From the NCBI RefSeq assembly GCF_002252675.1, contig NZ_NQKY01000009.1, forward strand, positions 1 to 64,000: 64,000 bases of DNA, read 5' to 3'. The position numbers were made by a program, and so were the translations under genes. Below the pieces are notes generated by a model. The model saw nothing but the letters and a program-made list of their open reading frames with translations, ran no database searches and was not told the origin of the DNA. Below are positions 29,818-37,474 of this stretch, one piece after another (position 1 is the stretch's first letter; every line of letters begins with the position of its first letter). The stretch comes from Synechococcus sp. BO 8801 (lineage in GTDB: Bacteria; Cyanobacteriota; Cyanobacteriia; PCC-6307; Cyanobiaceae).

Positions 29818-31092
29818 TCAGAGGCTGGAGAGGGCCGCCTCGATCACCGCATAGCAGTGGGCCAGTTGGTCGTCGTCGAGGCAGAGCGGCGGCAACAGAT
29901 AGACCACCTGCCCCAGGGGCCGTAGGAACACCCCCCGCTCCAGGGCCTGCCGCTGCAGCCGCTGGCCGACGGGATTGAGGTAGCCGGGCTGATCCGTGGC
30001 CACCTCGAAGGCGGCCACGCTGCCCATCAGCCGCGGCCGCCGCACCAGGGGGTGGCGCGCCAGGGCCTCCAGGTGGGGACGGTGGCGCGCCTCGAACCCC
30101 TGGTGGCGCTCCGGCCGCTCCTGCAGCAGCTCAAGGCTGGCCAGGGCGGCGGCGCAACCGAGGGGGTTGGCGGTGAAGCTGTGGCCGTGGAAGAGGGTCA
30201 GGCCGGGGGTGGTGCCGATGAAGCCTTCGAAGATGGCCTCCCGGGCCAGGGTGACGCCCATGGGCAGGAAACCGCCGGTGAGCCCCTTGGAGAGGGCCAT
30301 CAGGTCGGGGTGGATGCCGGCCCGTTGGCAGGCGAACAGCTGGCCGCTGCGGCCGAAGCCTGTCATCACCTCATCGGCGATCAGCAGGGCCCCGCTGGCA
30401 CGCACCAGCGCCTCCACCCGGCGCAGGAACTCCTCCCGCACCAGGGCCATGCCGCCGGCCCCCTGCAGCAGCGGCTCAAGGATCACCGCCGCGGTGGGCG
30501 TCTCCAGGAGTTGCTCCAGCCGCTCCAGGGCCGCCGCCTCCCGCGCCTCCACCCCGTCGTCGCCCCACCAGGTGGCGGGCCAGGGGGCCCGGGCCACGGC
30601 GAACAGCAGCGGCTCGAAGGCCTCGGAGAACAGGGAGCGCTCCCCCACCGCCATGGCGCCGAAGGTGTCGCCGTGATAGGCCCCATCGAAGGCGATCAGC
30701 TGCCGGCGCGGTTCGCCCCGGTTGCGCCACCACTGCCAGGCGATCTTCAGGGCCACCTCCACCGCCGTGGAGCCGTTGTCGGAGAAGAACAGCCGCTCCA
30801 GTCCGCTGCAGGCGGCCAGGCGTTCGGCCAGCTGCTCGGCGGCCGGGTGGCGGAAATCGGAGAAGCCCACCTGCTCCAGGGTGCGGGCCTGGCGGGCCAG
30901 GGCCTCGGCGATGGCGGGCTCGCCGTGGCCGTGCAGGGTCACCCACCAGCTGCTGATGGCATCGATCAGTTGGCGGCCGTCCTCCAGTTCCAGCAGGGCC
31001 CCTTCGCCCCGCACCACCCGCAGGGGCGGGTCGGCGGTGGCCACCTGGGTGAAGGGGTGCCAGAGGTGGGGATGCCAGCCGGGTCCGGTCAC
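29818..31092 (-). CDS. bioA: Adenosylmethionine-8-amino-7-oxononanoate aminotransferase
   Basis: 424 aa from a GTG at 31092 (reads MTGPGWHPHLWHPFTQ); the frame continues upstream but BioA similarity starts here. Signatures are IDAISSWWVTLHGHGEP, FFSDNGSTAVEVALK, DGAYHGDTFGAMAVG, LIADEVMTGFGRSG and the PLP lysine in LSKGLTGG. It transfers the SAM amino group to KAPA, giving DAPA in biotin synthesis. It is the last gene of the minus-strand biotin operon, eight bases after a 51-aa ORF. Confidence 0.93.
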   Translation of the reverse strand: MTGPGWHPHLWHPFTQVATADPPLRVVRGEGALLELEDGRQLIDAISSWWVTLHGHGEPAIAEALARQARTLEQVGFSDFRHPAAEQLAERLAACSGLERLFFSDNGSTAVEVALKIAWQWWRNRGEPRRQLIAFDGAYHGDTFGAMAVGERSLFSEAFEPLLFAVARAPWPATWWGDDGVEAREAAALERLEQLLETPTAAVILEPLLQGAGGMALVREEFLRRVEALVRASGALLIADEVMTGFGRSGQLFACQRAGIHPDLMALSKGLTGGFLPMGVTLAREAIFEGFIGTTPGLTLFHGHSFTANPLGCAAALASLELLQERPERHQGFEARHRPHLEALARHPLVRRPRLMGSVAAFEVATDQPGYLNPVGQRLQRQALERGVFLRPLGQVVYLLPPLCLDDDQLAHCYAVIEAALSSL

Positions 31093-31100
31093 GGTGGGGC

Positions 31101-31256
31101 TCAGCGGCAGACCTCCGAACGGCGTTCGCCCTCGGTGGCGATCGGCCCGCAGTTGACCCAGCGGGTGACGCTGGTCTCGATGTCGGTGAACAGCACCAGG
31201 ATGCCCGCACAGAGCGCGGCCACGGCAGCTGTCACGAGCAGATGCTTGCGGCTCAT
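31101..31256 (-). CDS. Small single-span protein within the biotin operon (51 aa)
   Basis: The frame MSRKHLLVTAAVAALCAGILVLFTD to SEVCR stops at 31101. One hydrophobic helix (about 5-23) is followed by a short Cys-containing domain (WVNCGPIATEG, EVCR), which could be exported or anchored. Its ATG overlaps the bioD stop (ATGA) and its stop lies eight bases before the bioA start, so it is part of the operon. It also removes what would otherwise be a 160-base gap. Function unknown. Confidence 0.6.
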   Translation of the reverse strand: MSRKHLLVTAAVAALCAGILVLFTDIETSVTRWVNCGPIATEGERRSEVCR

Positions 31257-31876
31257 GGCTGCAGGCTACGGGCCAGGCCACTGCGCTGCCATTGCCGCTC
31301 CAGACCCACCCGGTCGAGGGGATCCAGGGGCGGCAGCTCCGCCAGCACCGGCACGCCGCCGAGGGCCGCCAGGGTGCGGGGATTGTCGGGGTGGGGATCG
31401 CCGTTGAGCACCAGCCCGAGGACGGGGATTGAGCGCCGCTGCAGGGCCTCAAGGGAGAGCAGGGTGTGGTTGAGGGTGCCCAGGCCGCTGCGCGCCACCA
31501 GCAGCACCGGCAAGCCCCAGACGGCGAGCTGCTCGATCTGCAGCCAGTTGCGCCGTAGGGGCACCAGCAGGCCGCCGGCCGTCTCCACCACTAGGGGGCC
31601 GTCCCCGGTCGGCAGGGCCAGCCGGGCCGGGTCGATGCTGAGCCCGTCGCGCTCGGCCGCCCAGTGGGGGGAGACGGGGGCCGTGAGGCGGTAGGCCTCG
31701 GGTACCACCCGCTCCGGCGGCAGCCCCAGCAGCTGCTGGACCCGGCCCGTGTCGCCGCCCCCCTCCATCCCGCTCTGCACCGGCTTCCAGTAGGTCGCCC
31801 CCAGCCCCTGCACCAGCAGGGCGCTCACCACCGTCTTGCCCACGTCGGTGTCGGTGCCGCAGACCACCAGCCTCAT
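31253..31876 (-). CDS. bioD: Dethiobiotin synthetase
   Basis: 207 aa from the ATG at 31876 (MRLVVCGTDTDVGKT). The P-loop GTDTDVGKTVVSALL, YWKPVQSG and VETAGGLLVPL are diagnostic. It closes the ureido ring of dethiobiotin using CO2 and ATP. The ATG overlaps the end of the bioC frame and its own stop overlaps the 51-aa ORF, each by four bases. Confidence 0.93.
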   Translation of the reverse strand: MRLVVCGTDTDVGKTVVSALLVQGLGATYWKPVQSGMEGGGDTGRVQQLLGLPPERVVPEAYRLTAPVSPHWAAERDGLSIDPARLALPTGDGPLVVETAGGLLVPLRRNWLQIEQLAVWGLPVLLVARSGLGTLNHTLLSLEALQRRSIPVLGLVLNGDPHPDNPRTLAALGGVPVLAELPPLDPLDRVGLERQWQRSGLARSLQP

Positions 31877-32615
31877 GCGATCCTCCGGCCCACCAGCAGC
31901 AGCACGTCCCACGACATTGCCGCACCGGAGGGCCAGTGGCGCAGCAGGCGGCGCAGCTGGGCGGGGCTCAGCGGCGCGGTGCGGCTGCTGCCGGCGCCCA
32001 GATCGCGCAGGCGCCGCAGGGTGGCCAGGCCGCTGCCGGCCGGGCGGCTGAAGCGCAGCCGTTGCTGGAGGGTGGTGGCCAGGCCGGCGCGGGCCAGGGC
32101 ACCGATCAGATCGTCGGCGTCGGGCAGCTCCAGGGCGGTGCAGGGCACCCCGGCGGCGGCGGCACGGGCACCGCCAGCGCCAACCAGCCGCCCGGGGCCA
32201 GGGCGCGCCCCCAGCGCTCCAGTTCCCGGGCCGGCGCCTCCAGCCACTGCAGCGCGAAGCTCGACACCAGCAGCCCCGCCGGCTCCAGGGCGGCGGGCAG
32301 GCCGCCGTTGAGGTCCCACACCAGCGGCGCCGGGCCGGCGGTGGCGAGGGGATTGCGGGCGAGCAGCTCGGGGCAGAGATCGAGCTGCAGCAGGGGGTGG
32401 CTGGCCAGGCCGGGGCAGTGGTGCAGCAACGCGCGGCTGAGCAGACCGCTGCCGGCGCCCAGATCGGCCCGGGGGGCGTCGGGCGGTGGGGCCGGCAGGT
32501 CGCGGCAGAGGCGGGCGAGCCGCCAGGCGATGCCCCGCTGCAGGCCGGCCTGGCCCTCGTAATCGGCGGCATGGCGGCCAAAGGCCCCGCACACCTGCAG
32601 GGGGAAGGCGGTCAT
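31873..32615 (-). pseudogene. bioC: bioC, malonyl-ACP O-methyltransferase, frameshifted
   Basis: Two frames are needed. The first (from the ATG at 32615) holds MTAFPLQVCGAFGRHAADYE, the SAM loop ADLGAGSGLLSRALL, LVSSFALQWLEAPARELERWG and GGWLALAVPV. The second, ending at 31873, holds GVPCTALELPDADDLIGAL and SWDVLLLVGRRIA. The break lies near 32150-32175 in a GCC-rich run. The second frame still meets bioD in a perfect ATGA overlap, so it was coding until recently. Some residues expected between the halves also appear missing. It is either a recent mutation or a sequencing error. BioC methylates malonyl-ACP to start pimelate synthesis. Confidence 0.75.
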
Positions 32616-33358
32616 GGGCCGAGGGTGCCGGTGATCCAGCGGCGCAGTTCCCTCGGCAGGGGCGCCTGCAGCAGGCAGTGGCCCGCCCCCTCGAAGCTGA
32701 GCACCTCCGCGTGGGGCAGGCGTTGGCGCAGCAGGGCCCGCGCCTCGGGCCCCACGATCCGATCGGCGCCGGCCTCCACGATCAGCACCGGCACGTCCTC
32801 GGGAAAGCCGGGCGGCAGATCGGCGCAGGCCGCCAGACGCTCCAGGTCGTCGCGCAGCCGCCGCCGGCCCTCGGGTCCCACCGGCTGGCTGGCGGGGCCG
32901 TGGGGCAGGAGTTCGGGCGGATCAGGGGAGGCCGCCTTCTCCAGGAAGGCCTGCAGCATGCGCTGGGCGCGGCGGGCCGTGTCGGACTCGTCTGGTCCTT
33001 CGGCGAGCTGGGCCGCCATGCCGGCGAGGGCGGTCTGCAGCCGGCGGCCCTCGCGGCCCGGGGGCAGGAAGCGGGCGAAGCTGGCCAGCAGCACCACGGC
33101 CTCGGCCTGGGCCAGCAGCGACGGGGGCAGCAGGTGGGGCCCCATCGAATGGCCGATCAGCAGCCGCCGGCCGCCGGGGGCCCACTGGGGACGCTCGGGC
33201 GTGCGGCCGCCGTAACCCCGTTCGCCGCACTGCCAGTGCCAGTCCGGCGCGGCCAGGGCCTGGCGCAGCAGGTCCCAGCCCAGGCCGTCGCCGGCCCAGC
33301 CGTGCATGGCGATCACCTGCAGGGACGACGCCGGGGTGGCCTCAGGGGGCGAGGGCAT
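32612..33358 (-). CDS. bioK: Pimeloyl-ACP methyl ester esterase, BioK/BioH-like alpha/beta hydrolase
   Basis: 248 aa. The fold begins VIAMHGWAGDGLGWDLLRQAL, with nucleophile LLIGHSMGPHLL, acid in VEAGADRIVG and His in FEGAGHCLLQAP. The position between bioF and bioC is the known place of the non-homologous BioH substitutes in picocyanobacteria (BioK), so it should remove the methyl group from pimeloyl-ACP. Its start lies inside the bioF 3' end and its stop overlaps bioC by four bases. The exact subfamily is inferred from gene order. Confidence 0.83.
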   Translation of the reverse strand: MPSPPEATPASSLQVIAMHGWAGDGLGWDLLRQALAAPDWHWQCGERGYGGRTPERPQWAPGGRRLLIGHSMGPHLLPPSLLAQAEAVVLLASFARFLPPGREGRRLQTALAGMAAQLAEGPDESDTARRAQRMLQAFLEKAASPDPPELLPHGPASQPVGPEGRRRLRDDLERLAACADLPPGFPEDVPVLIVEAGADRIVGPEARALLRQRLPHAEVLSFEGAGHCLLQAPLPRELRRWITGTLGP

Positions 33359-34586
33359 GGCGGGGGGCGAGGGGGCCGGGCCCGAGCGCGGCCAGCAGCC
33401 GATCGAGGGAGCCGGTGGGGAGATCCTGGCGCAGCACCAACCGCAACCTGGCGGTGCCTTCCGGCACGGTGGGCGGCCGGATCGCCACGGTGAGCAGGCC
33501 GGCCGCCTCCAGCCGACGCTGGGCCGCCAGGGCCTCGGCGTCGACGCCGAGGAGCAGCGCCAGGATCGGCCCGACGCCGGGGGGCCGGGGCCAGCCCGCG
33601 GCTTCGATGGCGTCGCGCCAGCGGGCGGCTCGCTCCGCCAGGGCCAGGCCCACGGACGGCGTGGCCTGGAGGTGATGGAGGGCCGCCAGGGCGCCGGCCG
33701 CCAGCGGCGGGGCGAGGGCGGTGGTGTAGCGGAAGGCGCCGCTGCTCTGCAGCAACCAGTCGCCCACCAGGGCGTCGGCGGCGAGGAAGGCGCCGCCGCT
33801 GCCGAAGGCCTTGCCGAAGGTGCCGCTCACGATCGCCACGGAGCCGAGGCCATGGGCGAGGCCGCGGCCGCCGGGGCCGAGCACGCCGAGGGCATGGGCC
33901 TCATCCACCAGCAGGGGCGCGTCGTGACGGAGGCAGAGGGCCGCCAGGGCGGCGACGGGCGCGCTGGTGCCTTCCATGCTGTAGAGGCTTTCGCAGAGCA
34001 CCAGCAACCGGCCACCGGGCCGTTCGCGCCGGGCGGCGACCAGGCGACGTTCCAGGTCTGAGGTGTCGTTGTGGGCGAAGCGCTGCAGGCGGGCACCGCT
34101 GGCGCGCACGCCCACCAGCAGGGAGTGGTGGATGAGCCGATCGGCCAGCACCAGGGTGTGGCGTTCCGCCAGGGACGCCACGGCGGCGAGGTTGGCCTGG
34201 AAGCCGCTGGGAAAGAGCAGCACCCGCTCGCGGCCGAGCCAGGTGGCCAGGGCGGCCTCCAGCTGCTGGTGGATGGGCCGGGTGCCGGTGACCAGGCGGG
34301 AGGCCCCGGCCCCCAGGCCGCTGGCGGCCAGTTCGGCCGCGGCGGCCGCGAGCACGGCGGGATGGCGGCTCAGGCCGAGGTAGTCGTTGCTGGCCAGATC
34401 CAGCAGGGGGAGCGCGTCGCTAGGGGGTGCGGGCTGGAGGCTGGCGGCGGCGGCGGGCTCAAGGGTGCGCAGGGCGCGGCTGCGGACGGCGGGCAGGGCC
34501 GCGAGGGCGTCGCGCAGCTGCCGTCGCCAGGGGGGCTGGGGGGCGGTGGGGTCGCCGCTCTCCGTGGTGGGGGGAGGAGGGATCAG
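33342..34586 (-). CDS. bioF: 8-amino-7-oxononanoate synthase, start codon not identified
   Basis: BioF signatures run through the frame: LDLASNDYLGLSRHPAV, VTGTRPIHQQLEAALATWLG, LLFPSGFQANLA, LLVDEAHALGVLGPGGRG and the PLP lysine in SGTFGKAFG. The first usual start codon in frame is a GTG at 34355, but this would cut off LDLASNDYLGLS and the preceding WRRQLRDALAALP. Upstream the frame is open to a TGA at 34682 and contains no ATG, GTG or TTG. The end given here is an in-frame CTG at 34586 and is a guess. The island junction begins just beyond. The gene may be 5'-damaged or use a rare start. Confidence 0.8.
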   Translation of the reverse strand: MIPPPPTTESGDPTAPQPPWRRQLRDALAALPAVRSRALRTLEPAAAASLQPAPPSDALPLLDLASNDYLGLSRHPAVLAAAAAELAASGLGAGASRLVTGTRPIHQQLEAALATWLGRERVLLFPSGFQANLAAVASLAERHTLVLADRLIHHSLLVGVRASGARLQRFAHNDTSDLERRLVAARRERPGGRLLVLCESLYSMEGTSAPVAALAALCLRHDAPLLVDEAHALGVLGPGGRGLAHGLGSVAIVSGTFGKAFGSGGAFLAADALVGDWLLQSSGAFRYTTALAPPLAAGALAALHHLQATPSVGLALAERAARWRDAIEAAGWPRPPGVGPILALLLGVDAEALAAQRRLEAAGLLTVAIRPPTVPEGTARLRLVLRQDLPTGSLDRLLAALGPGPLAPRHALAP

Positions 34587-34881
34587 GGCGGCCCGATACC
34601 AATGACAGGGGGCAGTCTGGGATGGGGGGTGGGATGGAGGCTCGGTTTGGACGTTGATGGGGTTAACGCGTGGGCCGCGTCACTGCAAACGTGCACCTCA
34701 TAGGTGTAGCCCGGGATACCGGTGGTTCTCGGGTCCGAGAACCAGGGGCAAGCTCTTTGTGAGTGGGGTGGATACTCTGTGGGCTGACTGTGTTCTGGCC
34801 GTGCTGATGTTCGGGGTGCACCTGTGGTTCACGGAAAGGAAAGGTGACTGGGGCGTGGTTCTCGGAACCGTCTAATGACTT
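34587..34881. other. Junction region between bioF and the first gene cassette
   Basis: No convincing gene is seen. GC content drops through this stretch. It contains a small hairpin with arms CACCT (34694-34698) and AGGTG (34702-34706), a near-perfect 22-base palindrome (34723-34744), and a second copy of the decamer TGGTTCTCGG at 34857-34866. It lies where an integron attI site or cassette promoter would be expected, but no integrase gene is visible. Confidence 0.5.
34723..34744. repeat. 22-base palindrome
   Basis: Ten-base arms TGGTTCTCGG and CCGAGAACCA are separated by GT. The left arm recurs at 34857-34866, 16 bases before the first cassette junction, and a one-mismatch relative (TGGTTCACGG) lies at about 34834. 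It may be a protein-binding site; a Rho-independent terminator is unlikely because no T-run follows on either strand. Confidence 0.65.
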
Positions 34882-34888
34882 GTTAGCC
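34882..34888 (+). repeat. Integron core-site-like heptamer at the left end of the cassette array
   Basis: GTTAGCC resembles the GTTRRRY recombination core site and directly abuts the ATG of the first cassette ORF. It takes the position that GTTAGGC takes in the downstream attC sites. It differs from the consensus at one base, and no complete attC or attI could be drawn upstream. Confidence 0.45.
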
Positions 34889-36091
34889 ATGTCGAGACAA
34901 GAAGCGATGAACCAGACAGCAGGCCATTACTCGGACGCCTTGGTGGACTACAGCGGTCTAAGCAAGACGCTCGGGGATCTTGGGCACTCGTTCTCGCTCC
35001 TAGAGTTCCTTGACCTCTGCGCAGTTCTGGAAGGTATCGTTCTGCACGACCGCCTGGTTGTGGTAGGTGGCGACTCGCTGGTCTCTGGACCTTTAGATAC
35101 ACAGCCTCATCAACAGTCGGTTCCATCCCGTCAAACGCTACCAGGAGTCGTTCGGTCTCAGGGCATGGAGAGATGGCGCAGTCTCGTCAAACCGCTTGTA
35201 GATGCTGGCGTGCTTGTCGCGGCTCCACGCACTCGTCCCGGCAACGCTGGACCGAAGCCAGCCGATAGTGCAGGCGAACGCGGTTTTAATGTCCGCGCAC
35301 ACCTTAGTCGAGGCTCTGCTCCGATGATTGCGAGGTCAACGGAACTTGATTCGTGGTACGAGGCTGGACGGCTTATCGGTGCCGAGCAAGATCTTGGATG
35401 TCCCCCCCTCGCCCTCATCCGACAACGTCCATTTTATGAGCGGGGTGGCCAAACCGCGCCTCGGCACACCGTATGTGACCTCATGGGTCGGTATCAAGAC
35501 TTGGCGTCCGCACTTGGCGAACTGCGATCACGAACACGGCTCTCTATGGCCTCATTTCTTGAGGTGCCGGTCCCTCCGTTGCCGCTGATGGTCCTGAAGC
35601 TGTGTTCGTCGTACGATGATATCGTCCCACGCGCGCTGGACATCCGAGAGGACTATGCGGACCTTCGCGCTTCGCTTCGATCATTGCGAAGCGACTTGGC
35701 GGACGACACGCTCTCGCCAAAGAAGAAACTGGGGGCGATCTCCTCCTGGCGGCGCTCATGGGCGACTCTACGGAGCTACAGCGACGGGTCCAGCCAGGTT
35801 GAGTTCGCCAGTAATGCTCTTGACATTCCTGACCTCAACAGTGCAATCGAAGGAGATGCCTTTAACGCGGTAAGCCTGAACGGACTGCTTAAGGTCCTGG
35901 CCCAAACGGGCACACGCGCGTTCTACTCGTGGCGCGTGCGCGTGCTGCATCGTGTTGCGCGAAGGTATCTCGCGACCCCAGATACCGAACTCGGTGCCCA
36001 GGTCGAGCGCCTGTTCAGGACGCGAGTGACACCAGAACAACTTCGGGCCCTTCACGTTCACTGGGGGGCGGCCGGTGGTGCGAATGGCTAA
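34889..36091 (+). CDS. Cassette ORF 1, hypothetical protein (400 aa)
   Basis: 400 aa from the ATG at 34889 (MSRQEAMNQTAGHYSDALVDYSG), immediately after the GTTAGCC junction. Its TAA stop lies within the first box of the following attC, as in true gene cassettes. There is no signal peptide or membrane span. The C-terminal third is rich in helical, basic segments (LRASLRSLRSDLADD, FYSWRVRVLHRVARRYL). I recognise no domain. GC content is well below that of bioF. Confidence 0.75.
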   Translation: MSRQEAMNQTAGHYSDALVDYSGLSKTLGDLGHSFSLLEFLDLCAVLEGIVLHDRLVVVGGDSLVSGPLDTQPHQQSVPSRQTLPGVVRSQGMERWRSLVKPLVDAGVLVAAPRTRPGNAGPKPADSAGERGFNVRAHLSRGSAPMIARSTELDSWYEAGRLIGAEQDLGCPPLALIRQRPFYERGGQTAPRHTVCDLMGRYQDLASALGELRSRTRLSMASFLEVPVPPLPLMVLKLCSSYDDIVPRALDIREDYADLRASLRSLRSDLADDTLSPKKKLGAISSWRRSWATLRSYSDGSSQVEFASNALDIPDLNSAIEGDAFNAVSLNGLLKVLAQTGTRAFYSWRVRVLHRVARRYLATPDTELGAQVERLFRTRVTPEQLRALHVHWGAAGGANG

Positions 36092-36145
36092 CAACAGCAT
36101 GCAGCGGACGGCGCTCCTCGCCGCCGTTGATGCTGAGCGTTAGGC
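36086..36145 (+). repeat. attC recombination site 1
   Basis: 60 bp. Outer boxes are GGCTAAC (36086-36092, containing the TAA stop of ORF 1) and GTTAGGC (36139-36145). Inner boxes CAGCAT (36095-36100) and ATGCTG (36130-36135) pair with each other. The centre is a GC-rich imperfect stem (CGGACGGCG against CGCCGCCG). This is the four-box layout of integron attC sites, with the expected size, orientation and position after an ORF. Confidence 0.85.
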
Positions 36146-36181
36146 GTCACAATCAACCCATCTCCCTCACCCCAACTGCAT

Positions 36182-37339
36182 ATGTATCGCCCCTTCGTTG
36201 TTGGCTACACACAAGAGATAGCAGAGATTTGGGCTGCGCTTTCCTCAGGCAGGGACGTCGCGCTTCACGGACCACGCGGTAGCGGGAAAACCACGTTGCT
36301 TTACAGGATTCGGGACGGTGCCGCAGAGCGACGCTTTGCAGCCGCCTTCATAAACGCTGGAGTTGCACGCAATCCATCAGAGTTTGTCTCTGGTCTATAC
36401 AAGGCTGCTAAGGCGATCCCAAGCGCAGAGGTCGCGATCAAGGAGGCAACTAGAAAGCTCAAGAGCGGCTTAGCCGGGATTGCAGCAGTTGAGGTTTCAC
36501 TATCTGGGCTAAAGCTTGAGTTCGATAAAGAGGCAAAGGGACGACAAGAGGGCGACTGGAAGGTCGCAGGCGAGGTTCTCCTATCTTCGCTCGAGTCGCT
36601 CAAGTCCAATACAGTGATAATCGTCGACGATTTTGACTGTTTTCTCGAATCTTTAGAACAATCAGCTTTGCCCGAGTTCTTGTCTTGGTTCCGAGCGATG
36701 TGCGAGATAGGACGGCAGAGCAACTCCGCTAGCTGGCTGTTTACGAGCAATCATCGGCTACACCAGTATGTGCTTGAGCACAGTAGCCGGAATGCGTTAC
36801 ATGACCTCTACTATGTGGAGCTTCGGCCTTTCGATGAATCAACTGCTGGGGATTTTCTTTACACAGCGTTAGCATCGAGTGGTTTGGAGGTTCAGGAGGA
36901 CGATCGGCTATACGCTATCAAGCGCCTAGGAACAACCTATCCCTACTTCCTTCAGGCGTTCGCTCACACGCTCTCGCGAATCGCGCCGACCGGCGCCAAC
37001 ATCGTAACTCGCGCAGACATTGACGCGGTGTTTGAGCGCCTTGCTCTGGACACTTCGACATTCATACCTCGTATCACCGCGATCGTCTCCTCGCAAGTCG
37101 GCCCGCAGTACTCCGACGCCACGATGCAGATCCTGAAGGAGATAAGCAAATCAGAGACTGGACTAACCAAAGAGCAGGTAGACAAGCTGCTGAAGAGTGA
37201 GCTTGGGTCAAAGGCTCCAAAGCGAGCCGCAGCAGCGGTACTGTCGACGCTGGTAGCGGAACACATTCTCAGTAAGCAGGACGACCGCTTTACCGTTGCG
37301 ATTGGACCGCTCAGAGAATCGTTGCGCGGTGATGCCTAA
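36182..37339 (+). CDS. Cassette ORF 2, P-loop ATPase
   Basis: 385 aa from the ATG at 36182. Walker A is GPRGSGKT (30-37), Walker B VIIVDDFD (145-152), and a sensor-like WLFTSNH follows near 185-191. The YxREIxxLW-like N-terminus (MYRPFVVGYTQEIAEIWAAL) and the C-terminal winged-helix-like region (ILKEISKSETGLTKEQVDKLL) fit the AAA/STAND-type ATPases often found in defence and conflict genes. The TAA stop lies inside the first box of attC 2. The neighbouring cassette encodes a trypsin-like protease. Confidence 0.85.
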   Translation: MYRPFVVGYTQEIAEIWAALSSGRDVALHGPRGSGKTTLLYRIRDGAAERRFAAAFINAGVARNPSEFVSGLYKAAKAIPSAEVAIKEATRKLKSGLAGIAAVEVSLSGLKLEFDKEAKGRQEGDWKVAGEVLLSSLESLKSNTVIIVDDFDCFLESLEQSALPEFLSWFRAMCEIGRQSNSASWLFTSNHRLHQYVLEHSSRNALHDLYYVELRPFDESTAGDFLYTALASSGLEVQEDDRLYAIKRLGTTYPYFLQAFAHTLSRIAPTGANIVTRADIDAVFERLALDTSTFIPRITAIVSSQVGPQYSDATMQILKEISKSETGLTKEQVDKLLKSELGSKAPKRAAAAVLSTLVAEHILSKQDDRFTVAIGPLRESLRGDA

Positions 37340-37462
37340 CCCCTCGTTCAACCTGACGCGCTACGGCAGCCAATACCTGGCCGCTCCAGGCGCCCGTGGC
37401 ATGATGCCTTCCGCGGCCAGTCGTCGTCTGCCTCCGCGTGCAGGTTAACTCGGACGTTAGGC
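37334..37462 (+). repeat. attC recombination site 2
   Basis: 129 bp. Outer boxes are GCCTAAC (37334-37340, containing the ORF 2 stop) and GTTAGGC (37456-37462). Inner boxes TTCAACCTG (37347-37355) and CAGGTTAA (37441-37448) are complementary apart from one position, and the stem continues with ACGCG against CGCGT. The boxes and layout match the well-known 59-base-element type closely. Confidence 0.9.
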
Positions 37463-37474
37463 ATCTGAAATCAC

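Noticed and set aside
34654-34875. A short open frame before the first cassette
   Set aside because: It overlaps palindromes and the junction heptamer and has no protein-like features.
37369-37376. GCCAATAC inside attC 2, identical to a box of the ATPase-flanking repeats
   Set aside because: A single octamer is expected a few times by chance in 64 kb, and no partner boxes with spacing 6, 7 or 15 are near it.
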